Below, piece after piece: positions 26,634 to 35,942 of a DNA stretch of 64,000 nucleotides; position 1 is the stretch's first letter, and every line of letters begins with the position of its first letter. The notes under the pieces were generated by a model. That model saw nothing but the letters and a program-made list of their open reading frames with translations, made no database searches and was not told the origin of the DNA. Made by a program: the position numbers and the translations under genes. The DNA comes from Trichodesmium sp002260545 (GTDB lineage Bacteria > Cyanobacteriota > Cyanobacteriia > Cyanobacteriales > Microcoleaceae): NCBI RefSeq assembly GCF_050016015.1, contig NZ_JBNHEQ010000249.1, forward strand, positions 20,354-84,353. Direction: 5' to 3'.

Positions 26634-27338
26634 ATGCCTAGCCCTGACTATTCCCAACAAGCCGAACGATACGCTCTTAGAGAACTAAATAATACAGACT
26701 ACCTCGCATTTCGGACTGTTGCAGAACACCGTTTGCTGAGAGACTCCTTTGTTCTCGATCTAGGCTGTGGTGCAGGTCGTTCAAGCCGTTTTTTGAAAGC
26801 CCTGGGGAATCATGTTGTGGGTGCAGACATTAGTCCAGAGATGATTGCACAAGCCAGGAAAGCAGATCCAAAAGGTGACTACCATCTTCTCAAACCCAGC
26901 CAGCCTTTGCCTTTTGTGGACGGACATTTTCAGGTTTTTTTCTCAAGCTGGATGTTACTTGAAATTGACAACCAGACCGATCTTGATTTAATTGTACGGG
27001 AGATGGCTCGAATTATCTGCCCATCTGGTTTTGGTATAGTAGTTACTAACACAAAGGAGTTTTACGAAGGAAATTGGCTATCTTGCTTAGTAGACTTTCC
27101 AGAGAATGAGCTACCCCTCCATTCGGGGCAACAAGTTAAGGCTCGTCTGCTCCCGGAAAACATTGATGTAACCGATTATTTTTGGAGCGATAAAGACTAC
27201 AAAATGGCGTTTCTCCAAGCTGGTTTGAGGGTAAAACAGGAATTTAGACCTCTTGGAAACAGCTCAGATCCACTTCATTGGAAAGATGAAATTAGAATAG
27301 CCCCCTATGTTATTTATCAATTGGAGAAAAGCCTTTAA
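26634..27338 (+). CDS. Class I SAM-dependent methyltransferase
   Basis: A protein of about 234 residues with motif I VLDLGCGAGRSSRFLK followed by GADISPEMIAQARK, PLPFVDGHFQVFFSSWML and a C-terminal substrate region. The ATG at 26634 is preferred over one at 26559, because the first 25 codons of the longer frame are translated from a dispersed GTAGGG-CAATTCATG...TTGCCCCTAC repeat. The methyl acceptor is not predictable. It stands alone, followed by a DUF433 gene 105 bp downstream. Confidence 0.85.
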   Translation: MPSPDYSQQAERYALRELNNTDYLAFRTVAEHRLLRDSFVLDLGCGAGRSSRFLKALGNHVVGADISPEMIAQARKADPKGDYHLLKPSQPLPFVDGHFQVFFSSWMLLEIDNQTDLDLIVREMARIICPSGFGIVVTNTKEFYEGNWLSCLVDFPENELPLHSGQQVKARLLPENIDVTDYFWSDKDYKMAFLQAGLRVKQEFRPLGNSSDPLHWKDEIRIAPYVIYQLEKSL

Positions 27339-27444
27339 TTACTAGATTTTTTTGAGCAGCGATCGCCTTTAACAAAAATTTGAAAATTGAATTATGATTA
27401 AAGATAGTCAACAGAGCGATCGCTCTCTACTATCAATTAAAACT

Positions 27445-27768
27445 ATGACAACGACTAAAACCGAATATAAGTATGTACATATCGACGAAAAAAATGTCCC
27501 TATTATTACAGGAAGCACGATGAAAGTAGTCGAGTTAATTACTTCAGTTAAAGCTTACGGTTGGACACCAGAAGAGTTGCACGAAAGCTATCCTCATTTG
27601 AGCATGAGTCAAATTTATTCTGCTCTAGCTTATTATTGGGATAATCAAGCAGAAATAGATACAGATATGGAAGAACGTTATCAGTATGCAGAAAGATTAC
27701 GCCAAGAAGCAGGAGAGTTGCCGTTAGTCAAGAGAATGAGGGGAAGAGTAATAGATAAAGTCTGGTGA
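27445..27768 (+). CDS. DUF433 family small protein, probable antitoxin-like regulator
   Basis: A 107-residue protein with the DUF433 core: YKYVHIDEKNVPIITGSTMKV, then YGWTPEELHESYPHLSMSQIY and ALAYYWDN. The family has a helix-turn-helix-like domain and is often paired with a PIN-like (DUF5615) toxin. No such partner follows here; the next gene, 26 bp downstream, is a peptidase. An earlier ATG at 27394 would add 17 residues spanning a GCGATCGC site and is less likely. Function as an orphan antitoxin is an inference. Confidence 0.8.
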   Translation: MTTTKTEYKYVHIDEKNVPIITGSTMKVVELITSVKAYGWTPEELHESYPHLSMSQIYSALAYYWDNQAEIDTDMEERYQYAERLRQEAGELPLVKRMRGRVIDKVW

Positions 27769-27794
27769 TTAGGGAAAAATAACAAAGAAAAAAT

Positions 27795-28820
27795 ATGAAA
27801 TTTAAAAATTCTTTTTATGGTTTTCTTACCGCATTAGTAATAGTATTAGCAACCAACTATTTGCTTACTGCTAATGCTAATACTCCTATTGCTCAAGTAC
27901 CAAATAATCCCAAATTTGCTATACCTGTTGAATGTAAGCTAGACAAAGACTGCTTTATTTTATTGTATAGCGATCGCGACCCCAGTCCGAAAGCTGTAGA
28001 TTTTGGTTGCGGTAGGCAAACTTACGACGGCCACAAAGGAACAGATTTTGCTATATCTGATGAAAAAATTATGGCGAAGGGTGTAGCGGTACAAGCGGTT
28101 GCTCCTGGTAAAGTGTTACGAGTGCGAGATGGAATACCTGATCGCCGAGTCAAAAATCAAGCAGATCAAGATGCAGTGAAAAATATTGAATGTGGTAACG
28201 GAATGGTGATAGATCATGGTAATAGTTGGGAAACTCAATATTGTCATCTCCGCAACGGTAGTGTGGTTGTGAAACCAGGAACAGTTGTTAAAGCAGGTAC
28301 TCAATTGGGGATGGTGGGAGAGTCGGGTTTAGCTTCTTTTCCTCATGTACATTTGAGCATTCAATATCAGGGAGAAATTGTCGATCCATTTGTGGGAGCT
28401 AATGCTAAAAGTGGTTGTAATACTGCTCGGAATTCTATTTGGCAACAACCCTTGAGTTATAAACCGACTGGTCTTATTCGGGGTGGGTTTGCTGATGCTG
28501 CACCAACTATGGATGATTTGTGGTCTGGGAAATTTTACGACACGGTTTTGCCAGGAAATAGTGCTGCATTAATATTTTGGGTGCAAGTTTATGGGGTGTT
28601 GCCTGGGGATAAGGAACATTATCAATTATTTGCTCCTAATGGCGATCGAGTAATAGATAATAAAAAGGAAATTAAATCTGCTAAAAAGACATGGATGGGA
28701 TATGTAGGTAAACGCAATAATTCTCAGTCTCTTGCTAAGGGAAAATGGAGGGGTGAATATAGTTTGACTAGAGGTAATAAAGTATTGGTAAATGTGAGCA
28801 AAGAGGTTCAATTAAATTGA
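27795..28820 (+). CDS. Secreted M23 (LytM) family peptidase
   Basis: A 341-residue protein with a signal peptide (hydrophobic 9-25, cleavage near ANA). The M23 zinc site is intact: HKGTD (His80, Asp84), then YCHL (His151) and HVH (His184, His186). Such enzymes cut peptidoglycan cross-bridges in the periplasm, or are inactive activators when ligands are lost; here the ligands are kept. The 120-residue C-terminal part has no domain I recognise. It follows DUF433 by 26 bp and may share its transcript. Confidence 0.9.
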   Translation: MKFKNSFYGFLTALVIVLATNYLLTANANTPIAQVPNNPKFAIPVECKLDKDCFILLYSDRDPSPKAVDFGCGRQTYDGHKGTDFAISDEKIMAKGVAVQAVAPGKVLRVRDGIPDRRVKNQADQDAVKNIECGNGMVIDHGNSWETQYCHLRNGSVVVKPGTVVKAGTQLGMVGESGLASFPHVHLSIQYQGEIVDPFVGANAKSGCNTARNSIWQQPLSYKPTGLIRGGFADAAPTMDDLWSGKFYDTVLPGNSAALIFWVQVYGVLPGDKEHYQLFAPNGDRVIDNKKEIKSAKKTWMGYVGKRNNSQSLAKGKWRGEYSLTRGNKVLVNVSKEVQLN

Positions 28821-28943
28821 AAACAGGACTTGCGGATGTTGAAATTATTAGATTAAATTCAGTATTATTAGTAGTAGGGGTTTGGTCTCCAAACCCCCCT
28901 CCCAAGTGATATAATCCTAATAGGTAATTTAATATCATACAAT

Positions 28944-29058
28944 CAGGACTTACGCATGAGGTACGAAAAACTAGGATTTGAGATTGCTATCCGTTCCGGA
29001 CTGCTCCGCAAACCCTGTCGGTCGCAATGACGAAGATACGTTGTAGTGCGTAAGTCCT
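28944..29058. repeat. MITE-like element with CAGGACTTACGCA ends
   Basis: A 115-bp copy of the family at 74-184, with CAGGACTTACGCA at 28944-28956 and TGCGTAAGTCCT at 29047-29058. The interior contains GATTGCTATCCGTTCCGGAC and GTCGGTCGCAATGAC, also found inverted near 62350. It lies directly upstream of the toxin-antitoxin pair. Confidence 0.75.
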
Positions 29059-29151
29059 AACAATATGAAGATAGGTTTACTTCCTCTAAAAAAAAATATT
29101 TACTTGAATAATTTTTTTTCAATTATCCAAAATGCTATAAAAACTAACGCC

Positions 29152-29409
29152 ATGATTACTCTAAACATAGATGAGATTCAAAACAATTTATCAGAATTTA
29201 TCAAACTGATTCAAGAAGGTAATAGTTTGATCATTACTCAAGCAGATAAACCTATTGCTGAAATTAAACCCATACTAACAAAACCACCTGAAAAAGAACG
29301 CCGTCCTATTGGTTTATGTGAAGGTGAATTTATTGTACCTGATGATTTTAACGATCCTCTCCCTGAAGAAATTATTAACCTATTTACTAATCCATCAACA
29401 TACTCTTAG
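29152..29409 (+). CDS. Phd/YefM-type antitoxin
   Basis: An 85-residue protein: MITLNIDEIQNNLSEFIKLIQEG, then SLIITQADKPIAEIKPI, the standard N-terminal DNA-binding part of type II antitoxins in this family. The ATG at 29152 is chosen because the earlier ATG at 29065 only adds 29 residues of unrelated low-complexity sequence. It overlaps the PIN toxin frame by 16 bases. Antitoxin and toxin normally form a complex that represses their own promoter. Confidence 0.85.
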   Translation: MITLNIDEIQNNLSEFIKLIQEGNSLIITQADKPIAEIKPILTKPPEKERRPIGLCEGEFIVPDDFNDPLPEEIINLFTNPSTYS

Positions 29410-29780
29410 ATACTCATATTTTTCTGTGGTTTATTACTAATAATAAAAGACTAGCAGACAAATATTATGATGCTATTAGTAATCAAGATAACGAGATTTA
29501 TCTCAGTGTAGTTTCTGTTTGGGAAGCAACAATTAAATATCAATTAGGAAAATTACCATTACCAGAATCTCCTGAAATTTACCTTCCCCAACAGCGTGAA
29601 AGACATCTAATTTCTAGTTTATCTATTGCTGAAACTACGATTACTCAATTAGCTAAATTACCACCCTTACATAATGATCCCTTTGATCGTCTTTTACTCT
29701 GTCAATCTTTAGAGCATGATTTAATCATTATGACAGAAGATAAAGCGATTCTCTCCTATCCAATGGTAAAGTTTTTCTAA
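29394..29780 (+). CDS. PIN-domain toxin (VapC-like) without a canonical start codon
   Basis: The frame encodes about 128 residues: ILLDTHIFLWF at the N-terminus, SVVSVWEATIKYQLGKL in the middle, then HNDPFDRLL and MTEDKAI, so the acidic residues of the PIN ribonuclease site are all present. It is intact from 29391 to the stop at 29780 but has no ATG, GTG or TTG at the proper place. Where relatives have ATG, the codon is ATC (29394). Either a non-canonical start is used or the toxin has been silenced by a single-base change. Confidence 0.75.
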   Translation: MNILLDTHIFLWFITNNKRLADKYYDAISNQDNEIYLSVVSVWEATIKYQLGKLPLPESPEIYLPQQRERHLISSLSIAETTITQLAKLPPLHNDPFDRLLLCQSLEHDLIIMTEDKAILSYPMVKFF

Positions 29781-29783
29781 AAA

Positions 29784-29897
29784 TTAGGTGGCATCTCCTA
29801 GCCCAAAGATGCTAAGAGTTTCGCGATCGCTACTCAGACGGACTGTGGTAAAATCTTCTCCCTCGCTAAATTCAAACTCCAGAATAGAATAATGCAA
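29784..29897 (-). pseudogene. Possible short coding remnant
   Basis: On the minus strand a short open stretch ends GLGDAT before TAA and contains TVRLSSDRETLSIFG. Composition and HIP1 content look coding-like, but it is only about 37 codons and begins right after an in-frame TAG. I do not recognise the family; it may be the end of a lost gene. Confidence 0.25.
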
Positions 29898-30011
29898 ATA
29901 ATACTAGCGTATATAAAATTAACTTATTGATCTAAACCTGCCCCGCGCCCTGTACGGCCATATCGTCTGGGGGCGGGTTTATTTCCTGTATGTTGATTTC
30001 CCATTAACACG

Positions 30012-31073
30012 CTATGCGGAACCCGCCCCTACATCACCAACTCCCAACCCTGGCAAGTCATTCGGCAACAACCGCCCTTTCTCCATCACCGCACCTGTAA
30101 AGGGATCGTCAATCAAATTTAGATGACTATCCAAATCTAAATAATCTGCAAATGGTGCGAGTTGTGCTGCTGCTGTATTTGCCAAGCAACTGTCAGAATA
30201 ACAACCAAACATTACTTGCAACCCACAAGCTTTCGCTACATAAACCATCCGCATCGCTTCCGTTAACCCTCCTGACTTCATTAACTTAATATTGATGCCA
30301 TGTACTCTGTCTGCTAACTGAGGAATATCCTTAGCAGTAAAACAACTTTCATCCACAAAAATAGGTAGTGGCGATCGCTCATAAAGCTGTGGTAAATCTT
30401 TCATGGCGGAAACAGCAGCTAATGGTTGTTCCACATAAATAACTCCGATTTTTGCCAACCAGTCACACATTTTCACAGCATCCTCCAGACTCCAACCCCC
30501 ATTCGCATCCACATATAACAAAGCATCTGGAGGTGCTTCTTCTTTCACCGCCATCAACATTGCTTTATCCGCTTCAATACCTTCGGGACTACCTAATTTT
30601 ACTTTCAAAACTCGCGCATCAATAAAATCTAGCCACTTTCGCACCCTTTGTTTAGCAGCTTCCGGGGTACTGATACCAATAGTAACTGAGATAGGCACAA
30701 TGCGATCGCGTTCTAAACCCCAAAGTCGCCATAAAGGCAACCCTACTTTTTTCCCTATCCAGTCATGCAAAGCAATATCAATAGCTGCTCTAGCTGCTGA
30801 TGGTATTTGCAATTCTGTTAAGACTTGCTCAATTTGTTGTCGCTCAAGTGGATTAAACTTTTCTAGAGAGGGGGTAACTTGTTGTAAAGCTTGTTGTAAA
30901 ATTGTGGTAGGTTGTGGCTTTTCTCCTACTGAAAATGGTGAAGCTTCTCCCCAACCTTCGATATTTTCTTGTTGTATTTTTACCAAAATATTGGTACTCT
31001 CAGAAGTAGTTCCGCGACTAATAGTTAAAGGAAATCTTTTATGGACTGTAAATGTTTGAATCTGTATTTGCAT
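30012..31073 (-). CDS. Dipeptide epimerase / muconate-lactonizing-type enolase superfamily enzyme
   Basis: A 353-residue enolase-superfamily enzyme. It has the catalytic-barrel signatures in order: ARVLKVKLGS (KxK base), LLYVDANGGWS (metal Asp), YVEQPL (metal Glu), IFVDESCF (metal Asp) and INIKLMKSGG (second Lys). The profile fits L-Ala-D/L-Glu epimerases of murein recycling. The ATG at 31073 is favoured; an upstream ATG at 31139 adds residues unrelated to the family. Its 3' end reaches into a GGGGCGGGTT repeat, giving an unusual C-terminal GVGDVGAGSA. Confidence 0.9.
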   Translation of the reverse strand: MQIQIQTFTVHKRFPLTISRGTTSESTNILVKIQQENIEGWGEASPFSVGEKPQPTTILQQALQQVTPSLEKFNPLERQQIEQVLTELQIPSAARAAIDIALHDWIGKKVGLPLWRLWGLERDRIVPISVTIGISTPEAAKQRVRKWLDFIDARVLKVKLGSPEGIEADKAMLMAVKEEAPPDALLYVDANGGWSLEDAVKMCDWLAKIGVIYVEQPLAAVSAMKDLPQLYERSPLPIFVDESCFTAKDIPQLADRVHGINIKLMKSGGLTEAMRMVYVAKACGLQVMFGCYSDSCLANTAAAQLAPFADYLDLDSHLNLIDDPFTGAVMEKGRLLPNDLPGLGVGDVGAGSA

Positions 31074-31180
31074 AATTATTAATCTTGAGTATGTGGGCAT
31101 ACTAATATAAAAAAAGAGCATTCTACAAGATGCTCTCAAATCAAATACTTTTGAATTTTAAAATTCCTAGAAGTTGCGGA

Positions 31181-31363
31181 TTAATCAATGATTTTTTTTA
31201 CTCTATCTTTTAAGTTTTCAACAGATTGTTGAGCTGATGCTTCAATTTGCTTTTTCTTTCCTTTGATTTTTTGTTTGTTGTCTCCTGTAATTTCACCTAA
31301 AGCTTCCTGAGATTGTCCCTGTAGTTTTTTAAATGCTGCCTTGATTTTATTTATAAAACCCAT
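31181..31363 (-). CDS. CsbD-like stress protein
   Basis: A 60-residue, highly charged protein with the CsbD pattern KAAFKKLQGQSQEALGEITGDNKQKIKGKKKQ. Family members are abundant small stress-induced proteins of unknown biochemical role. The length is typical. An AGGAG lies just before the ATG. It precedes the epimerase gene on the same strand by 108 bp. Confidence 0.9.
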   Translation of the reverse strand: MGFINKIKAAFKKLQGQSQEALGEITGDNKQKIKGKKKQIEASAQQSVENLKDRVKKIID

Positions 31364-31751
31364 GTTATTACTCCTAGATAAAATAATTTTTAGCTAATTA
31401 AGCATCTAATAAACAAATTTTTTTACACACAATGAATCCTTAAATTGTAAAATTTTTACTAGGCTCTAGTGGGTCATTTCAGTTATCAGTTATCAGTACC
31501 TCTACCAGAAGCTAGAGGCTTGAAATACTTATGGCGAATATTCTTTTCATCCCCTTTCAAGGGGAGGCTTTAGACCCAATTTTTCGGTGATTTCTTTTGT
31601 GTATTTGCTTATCCTATTCTATAGTATATTAAGAGGAATATATTTGTCAATATACTTAATATTTCTTGAAATTGCCATCTTTTTTACAATGATTAATACT
31701 ATACTATATAAATTGTCTCATAAAAAAATCAACCATATAACTTACAAGTAT

Positions 31752-32621
31752 ATGAAAAGTTATAAAAATTTTTGGCAAGTAATCTTTAATTTGAGCTTAA
31801 TTACAATTGTTTTACTTTGGACTAATAATGCAGCAGCAGAAACTCTTGCTGACAGAATCGCTAATTTTCCTAACTGGGAAAATAAACCATCAATTAGTGC
31901 TGCTAAGACAGATTTAATTTATCCAGACTGGATGTCGGGAAATTGGAATGTGAAAAGCACCTTAATAGATATGGTTGCTCCATTAGCTCCAGAAATTGTC
32001 ACCCCAGGTTTTGAAAATAATCGTCAATATTTGCATCAACCTGTAAATTTTCAAGTTAGATTTATTAAGGCTGAATCAAACTTAAATACCAAAGAAATAT
32101 CGGCACAAAAGTTAATCAGTTTTCCTACATCTTGGTCTTCTGTGATTAATAATAGCAAAATTGCAAAATTAGATTTACCTCCAGATGCAGTTATTGCTGA
32201 CCGAGAATTTAATGGGTTGAATATTGGCAAAGCATTGTTAGGTGATGATGCTATTTTATCTGTCAAAATTGACCAAGATAATCCTAATCGCCAGACAACT
32301 ATTTTAGCAGATAATTTAGAGTTAGTTTCAGTTATTACCAGTCGTGGTAGTGAGCAATTAAATTCAGATAATTTTATTAGTTGTGAAATAACTCAGCAGC
32401 TATTTCAAGGTGAGACAATGATTTACTTAAATGAGGTAGAAACAACTACAGAATATCATCATATTCTTGATGATAATCGAGGAGAAATAATTGAAGCAAA
32501 TCAGATAACTGCTATTTATTTATCTCCTCAAGACCCCGATTATTTTTTAGCAGTTAATCATCCTGTAGCATTGTATCGTTATGAGTTAGAATTATCTGCT
32601 ACTTTAGGGAGTAGGGAGTAG
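31752..32621 (+). CDS. Cyanobacterial DUF6816-like lumenal/periplasmic protein
   Basis: A protein of about 289 residues with a signal peptide (MKSYKNFWQVIFNLSLITIVLL..., cleavage after AAA). The mature part starts ETLADRIANFPNWENKP and continues IYPDWMSGNWNVKSTLIDM, a pattern of cyanobacterial and plastid proteins of unknown function. An earlier ATG (31587) would add a hydrophobic 55-residue leader and is less likely. The last residues GSRE and the stop come from a GGGAGTA repeat, as in the kinase at 230, so the true ancestral C-terminus may be lost. Confidence 0.75.
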   Translation: MKSYKNFWQVIFNLSLITIVLLWTNNAAAETLADRIANFPNWENKPSISAAKTDLIYPDWMSGNWNVKSTLIDMVAPLAPEIVTPGFENNRQYLHQPVNFQVRFIKAESNLNTKEISAQKLISFPTSWSSVINNSKIAKLDLPPDAVIADREFNGLNIGKALLGDDAILSVKIDQDNPNRQTTILADNLELVSVITSRGSEQLNSDNFISCEITQQLFQGETMIYLNEVETTTEYHHILDDNRGEIIEANQITAIYLSPQDPDYFLAVNHPVALYRYELELSATLGSRE

Positions 32622-33224
32622 GGAGTAGGGAGTAGGGGAGTAAAAAATAAGAAAAACAACTGTACCTCATAAATGTACAAATTGCTATAATAAATAAATT
32701 ATCCCTGGAATTTTTCTCATTAATTAACTACAAATTCTGTTGAATGGATAAATCAATCTATAGATATGTATTAGACCTAGGCGTGAAAAAGATATAGATT
32801 TTTTGCAGGGATAGGGAACAGGGAACAGGGAACAGGGAACAGGGAACAGGTAAGATATTTTTACTAAAAAGGCAGGAAAAAGGATTTTTTATAGTGACTT
32901 TTTCTTTCTTTAGCTAATACAACTAAAAGATATTTTCTTATTTTTTGGAGATGTCTATTGATCAAGTGAATAATATAGCATTCCTAAACAGATTTTAACA
33001 TTTTCTGGTAGGGGTTTGGTTTCCAAATCCCATTCTTGCGCTTGGTTTGGAGACCAAACCCCTACAGTTTTTGCTCACAAATCATTTATGATTGCTATAG
33101 TTTGATAAATTGAACATTTTATAGCAACATCACAGCAGATTTCATTGAAGTTAAGGTATAGCTTTGACAGGCAAGATGCCTGTGCTACAAATAAATTAAT
33201 AGCTGACTGCTGAATGCTGAAAAT
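32609..33224. repeat. Repeat cluster: GGGAGTA, GGGAACA and GGTTTGG palindromes
   Basis: About 600 bp without a gene. A GGGAGTA run begins inside the preceding gene at 32609, a GGGAACA heptanucleotide run lies at about 32813-32850, and two GTAGGGGTTTGG/CCAAACCCCTAC arms face each other at about 33008-33066. GGAGATGTCTATTG occurs at 32947. Confidence 0.8.
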
Positions 33225-34241
33225 TTACTTACTAATTAAATTCCAAAAATAACCATCAGGAGCAATAAAAGAAAAACTCTGTTCGCCAAATTCATTATCA
33301 ACAATATCTGTAATTTGTGTCACTGCTGAATTTTTAATTCGGTCAAAATAATATTTTATATTATTAACTCGATAAGTATACAAAGACATTCCTAAACAAC
33401 CAGGTTGTGACTTTTCAAAACAAGATTTCAAGTTAATTTCTTCGGGAAACCGAATAATATACATTCTACCAGATCGTGCTTCTTGCCAATTTGTTGAAGA
33501 GCGGGGATCGTCAAAAGCAGTAAGTGTAAATTTTTCTCCTGGTTGTAAATCAAAAATTTGTCTAGCTGCTTCTGAAGTTTCATAGGAAGTTTCCGAGTTA
33601 TCGCGCGATCGCAACAAACCCAAGACATCTTCATAAAACTGCAACGTTTCCTTACTATCATCTTGTATAATCATACCTGCATGGGTAAATTGGCTAGTTT
33701 TGAAAGCAGAACTATGATTAATTTTGCCGTATTCTGGCACTGTGTAATTGAAGCGTTGAAAGAACACCTGGCGCGTCAATGGTTGCAACAACATCATTTC
33801 TCGCACTCCCACTACTGGATCAATAAACGGGCGACCTTTATCTGTTTTGTAAATTATTTCCCACTGGGGAAAAGTGTATTTAATTGGCAAACCTGCCAAC
33901 TGAGCATCCTCAGCATGGTTAAGAATATTCAAAACATCAGTAGTTAAGCTGGTTGCCCAACGGTTGCCCAAAACTTTCATAGATGTCATTTCTAAACCTT
34001 CATTAGTGGGTTTTTCCCAAACCATGAGGCGAATTAAACCATGATCGACATCTTGGTGCTGGAGTCGAATGGAGCGTAAATTAGAATTTACTCCATATAA
34101 ATTGTTAACCGTAGGAGCAGTTAATTCTCCTGTTTTGCCAATGCGATAGCCAAATTGTTGCCAATATTGAATCATTGACAAGGGTTCGGTGGTACCGATG
34201 CAGACTTCATAGATGCCTTCGATAGTGGGATTTTTATTCAT
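33225..34241 (-). CDS. VOC (glyoxalase-like) family protein
   Basis: A 338-residue protein with two vicinal-oxygen-chelate modules: IYEVCIGTTEPLSMIQYWQQFGY at the start and FTHAGMIIQDDSKETLQFYEDVLGL near residue 185, ending in FIAPDGYFWNLI. These are the beta-alpha-beta-beta-beta halves of the fold. Metal ligands are not clear, so the activity (dioxygenase, lyase or sequestration) cannot be predicted. There is no signal peptide. It stands alone, with repeat clusters on both sides. Confidence 0.75.
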   Translation of the reverse strand: MNKNPTIEGIYEVCIGTTEPLSMIQYWQQFGYRIGKTGELTAPTVNNLYGVNSNLRSIRLQHQDVDHGLIRLMVWEKPTNEGLEMTSMKVLGNRWATSLTTDVLNILNHAEDAQLAGLPIKYTFPQWEIIYKTDKGRPFIDPVVGVREMMLLQPLTRQVFFQRFNYTVPEYGKINHSSAFKTSQFTHAGMIIQDDSKETLQFYEDVLGLLRSRDNSETSYETSEAARQIFDLQPGEKFTLTAFDDPRSSTNWQEARSGRMYIIRFPEEINLKSCFEKSQPGCLGMSLYTYRVNNIKYYFDRIKNSAVTQITDIVDNEFGEQSFSFIAPDGYFWNLISK

Positions 34242-34313
34242 ATTTTTTATAAATCAATTCTGGAATGGGTATTATTTGATAATAAAGCTGTTAGTCAACC
34301 CTCCTGTTTCTAA

Positions 34314-34600
34314 GGAATGGGGGCGGGTTCATCCGATTGTGTAGGGGCGGGTTTCACCAAAAATCCTGGTACATGATATTAATCTATCACTCGCCCGCCC
34401 CGCCCCACGCAGTACATCTGGAGGCGAGTTCATTTGATGAGTGGGTAATGGCGATATTGATTGAATGCGGAATGGGGGCGGGTTCATCCGATTTTGTAGG
34501 GGCGGGTTTCACCAAAAATCTTGGTACATGATATTAATCTATCACTCGCCCGACCAACCCCACGCAGTAAATCTGGGGGGGGTTTACCAGCTCTGTCGTA
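34314..34600. repeat. 155-bp tandem duplication of a GGGGCGGGTT repeat
   Basis: The stretch starting GGAATGGGGGCGGGTTCATC at 34314 recurs at 34469 with few changes, including CACCAAAAATC and GGTACATGATATTAATC. The block is GC-richer than its surroundings. Short frames within it are repeat-derived. Confidence 0.85.
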
Positions 34601-34648
34601 TCAATTTTCTTAATTTAAGGTGAAACCCGCCCCTACTATTACCACATT

Positions 34649-35863
34649 CTAAAAATTCATTTGTCCGCTCAGAACAAATAGTTCTTTTTCTCTACCATTT
34701 CGCAGAATTTTAAACTGCAATTTTTCACCTACACCACCATCTTCAACTTTCCTCTGTAATTGTTCCGCACTAATTATTGATTGATCGTCAATTTCTACAA
34801 TCACATCTCCTATCCGCATCCCCGATTTTTCTGCTGGAGTATCAGACAAAACTTTCGTTACTAAAACTCCTTCTACCTCTGGCAAAATTAAAACAGAATT
34901 AGGGTCACTATTATTTTCTTTAGCAACTTCTGGAGTTAGAGTAATCATCTGAATACCAACAAAAGGATGAGGTACTTGTTCTCCACGAGCTAATACATCT
35001 TTAATTTCTTTCGCTTTATTGATAGGAATAGCAAAACCAATACCCATAGCATCAGCTCTTATTGCTGTATTAATTCCAATTACTTCACCCTTATCATTTA
35101 ACAACGGACCCCCTGAATTTCCTGGATTAATAGCAGCATCAGTTTGAATAAAATCTAATCTTTTATCAGGAATTCCTACTGCTGAACTCGGACGTTTTAA
35201 GGTACTAATAATTCCTAAAGTAACAGTGTTATTAAATCCCAAAGGATTTCCTACTGCTATTGCCCAATCTCCTACCTGTACTAAATCAGAATTACCAAGG
35301 TCTGCTACTGGTAAAGTTTCACCTTTTGTCTCAACTCTAACTACTGCTAAATCTGTGACTTTATCAGTTCCTTTTACTTCTCCAATAAACTGTCTTCCAT
35401 CATTTAAACTGACAGTAACTTTGTCTGCTTTATCTACTACATGAGCATTGGTTAAAATTATGCCTTTCGAGTCAACAATAAAACCGGAACCTTGACCTTT
35501 TAACAATTCTTGGGAAGGTTGTTGCATCCTTAAGTTGTCATCAAAAAAACGGTCGAACAAAGGGTCTTCAAAAAAATGATTAGTTGGACGAGTAATTAGT
35601 CGCTCAGTGTCAATTCTCACCACTGCTAAACCAACTTTATTGACTGCTTCTGTCACAAAGCTATTACTATTTCTAGTATTGATATTATCTGGTATAGCTT
35701 GCAATGCTAATAACTGAGGATTCGATAACCCTGTAAATAGTCTTGGAGCTGCCATTACTGTTACTGTTGGTATACAAGCAACTACAAAAGTAAAAACGAT
35801 AATAATGGCCAATAATTGAGAAATGATTTTAGTAGTTATTCGACAAAAATTTAACAATCTCAT
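34649..35863 (-). CDS. HtrA/HhoA-type PDZ serine protease
   Basis: A 404-residue periplasmic or lumenal protease. A signal sequence (15-37) is followed by a trypsin-like domain with the complete triad His141 (TNAHVV), Asp171 (TDLAVVRV) and Ser250 (NPGNSGGPL), then one PDZ domain (about 295-400) with GVLVTKVLSDTPAEKSGMRIGD. It degrades misfolded extracytoplasmic proteins. Cyanobacteria usually carry three paralogues (HtrA, HhoA, HhoB), and I cannot tell which this is. It is transcribed divergently from the CsoR-like regulator, with 79 bp between them. Confidence 0.95.
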   Translation of the reverse strand: MRLLNFCRITTKIISQLLAIIIVFTFVVACIPTVTVMAAPRLFTGLSNPQLLALQAIPDNINTRNSNSFVTEAVNKVGLAVVRIDTERLITRPTNHFFEDPLFDRFFDDNLRMQQPSQELLKGQGSGFIVDSKGIILTNAHVVDKADKVTVSLNDGRQFIGEVKGTDKVTDLAVVRVETKGETLPVADLGNSDLVQVGDWAIAVGNPLGFNNTVTLGIISTLKRPSSAVGIPDKRLDFIQTDAAINPGNSGGPLLNDKGEVIGINTAIRADAMGIGFAIPINKAKEIKDVLARGEQVPHPFVGIQMITLTPEVAKENNSDPNSVLILPEVEGVLVTKVLSDTPAEKSGMRIGDVIVEIDDQSIISAEQLQRKVEDGGVGEKLQFKILRNGREKELFVLSGQMNF

Positions 35864-35942
35864 AGCATTAATATTTGATTGACTAACTTAGTAGGTTTGG
35901 TGTTACAATATTGCTAACAATCCAGTATTATACTATAAATTT

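Noticed and set aside
27394..27768. DUF433 gene as part of a toxin-antitoxin pair
   Set aside because: No PIN-like or DUF5615 gene lies next to it; it is kept only as an orphan.
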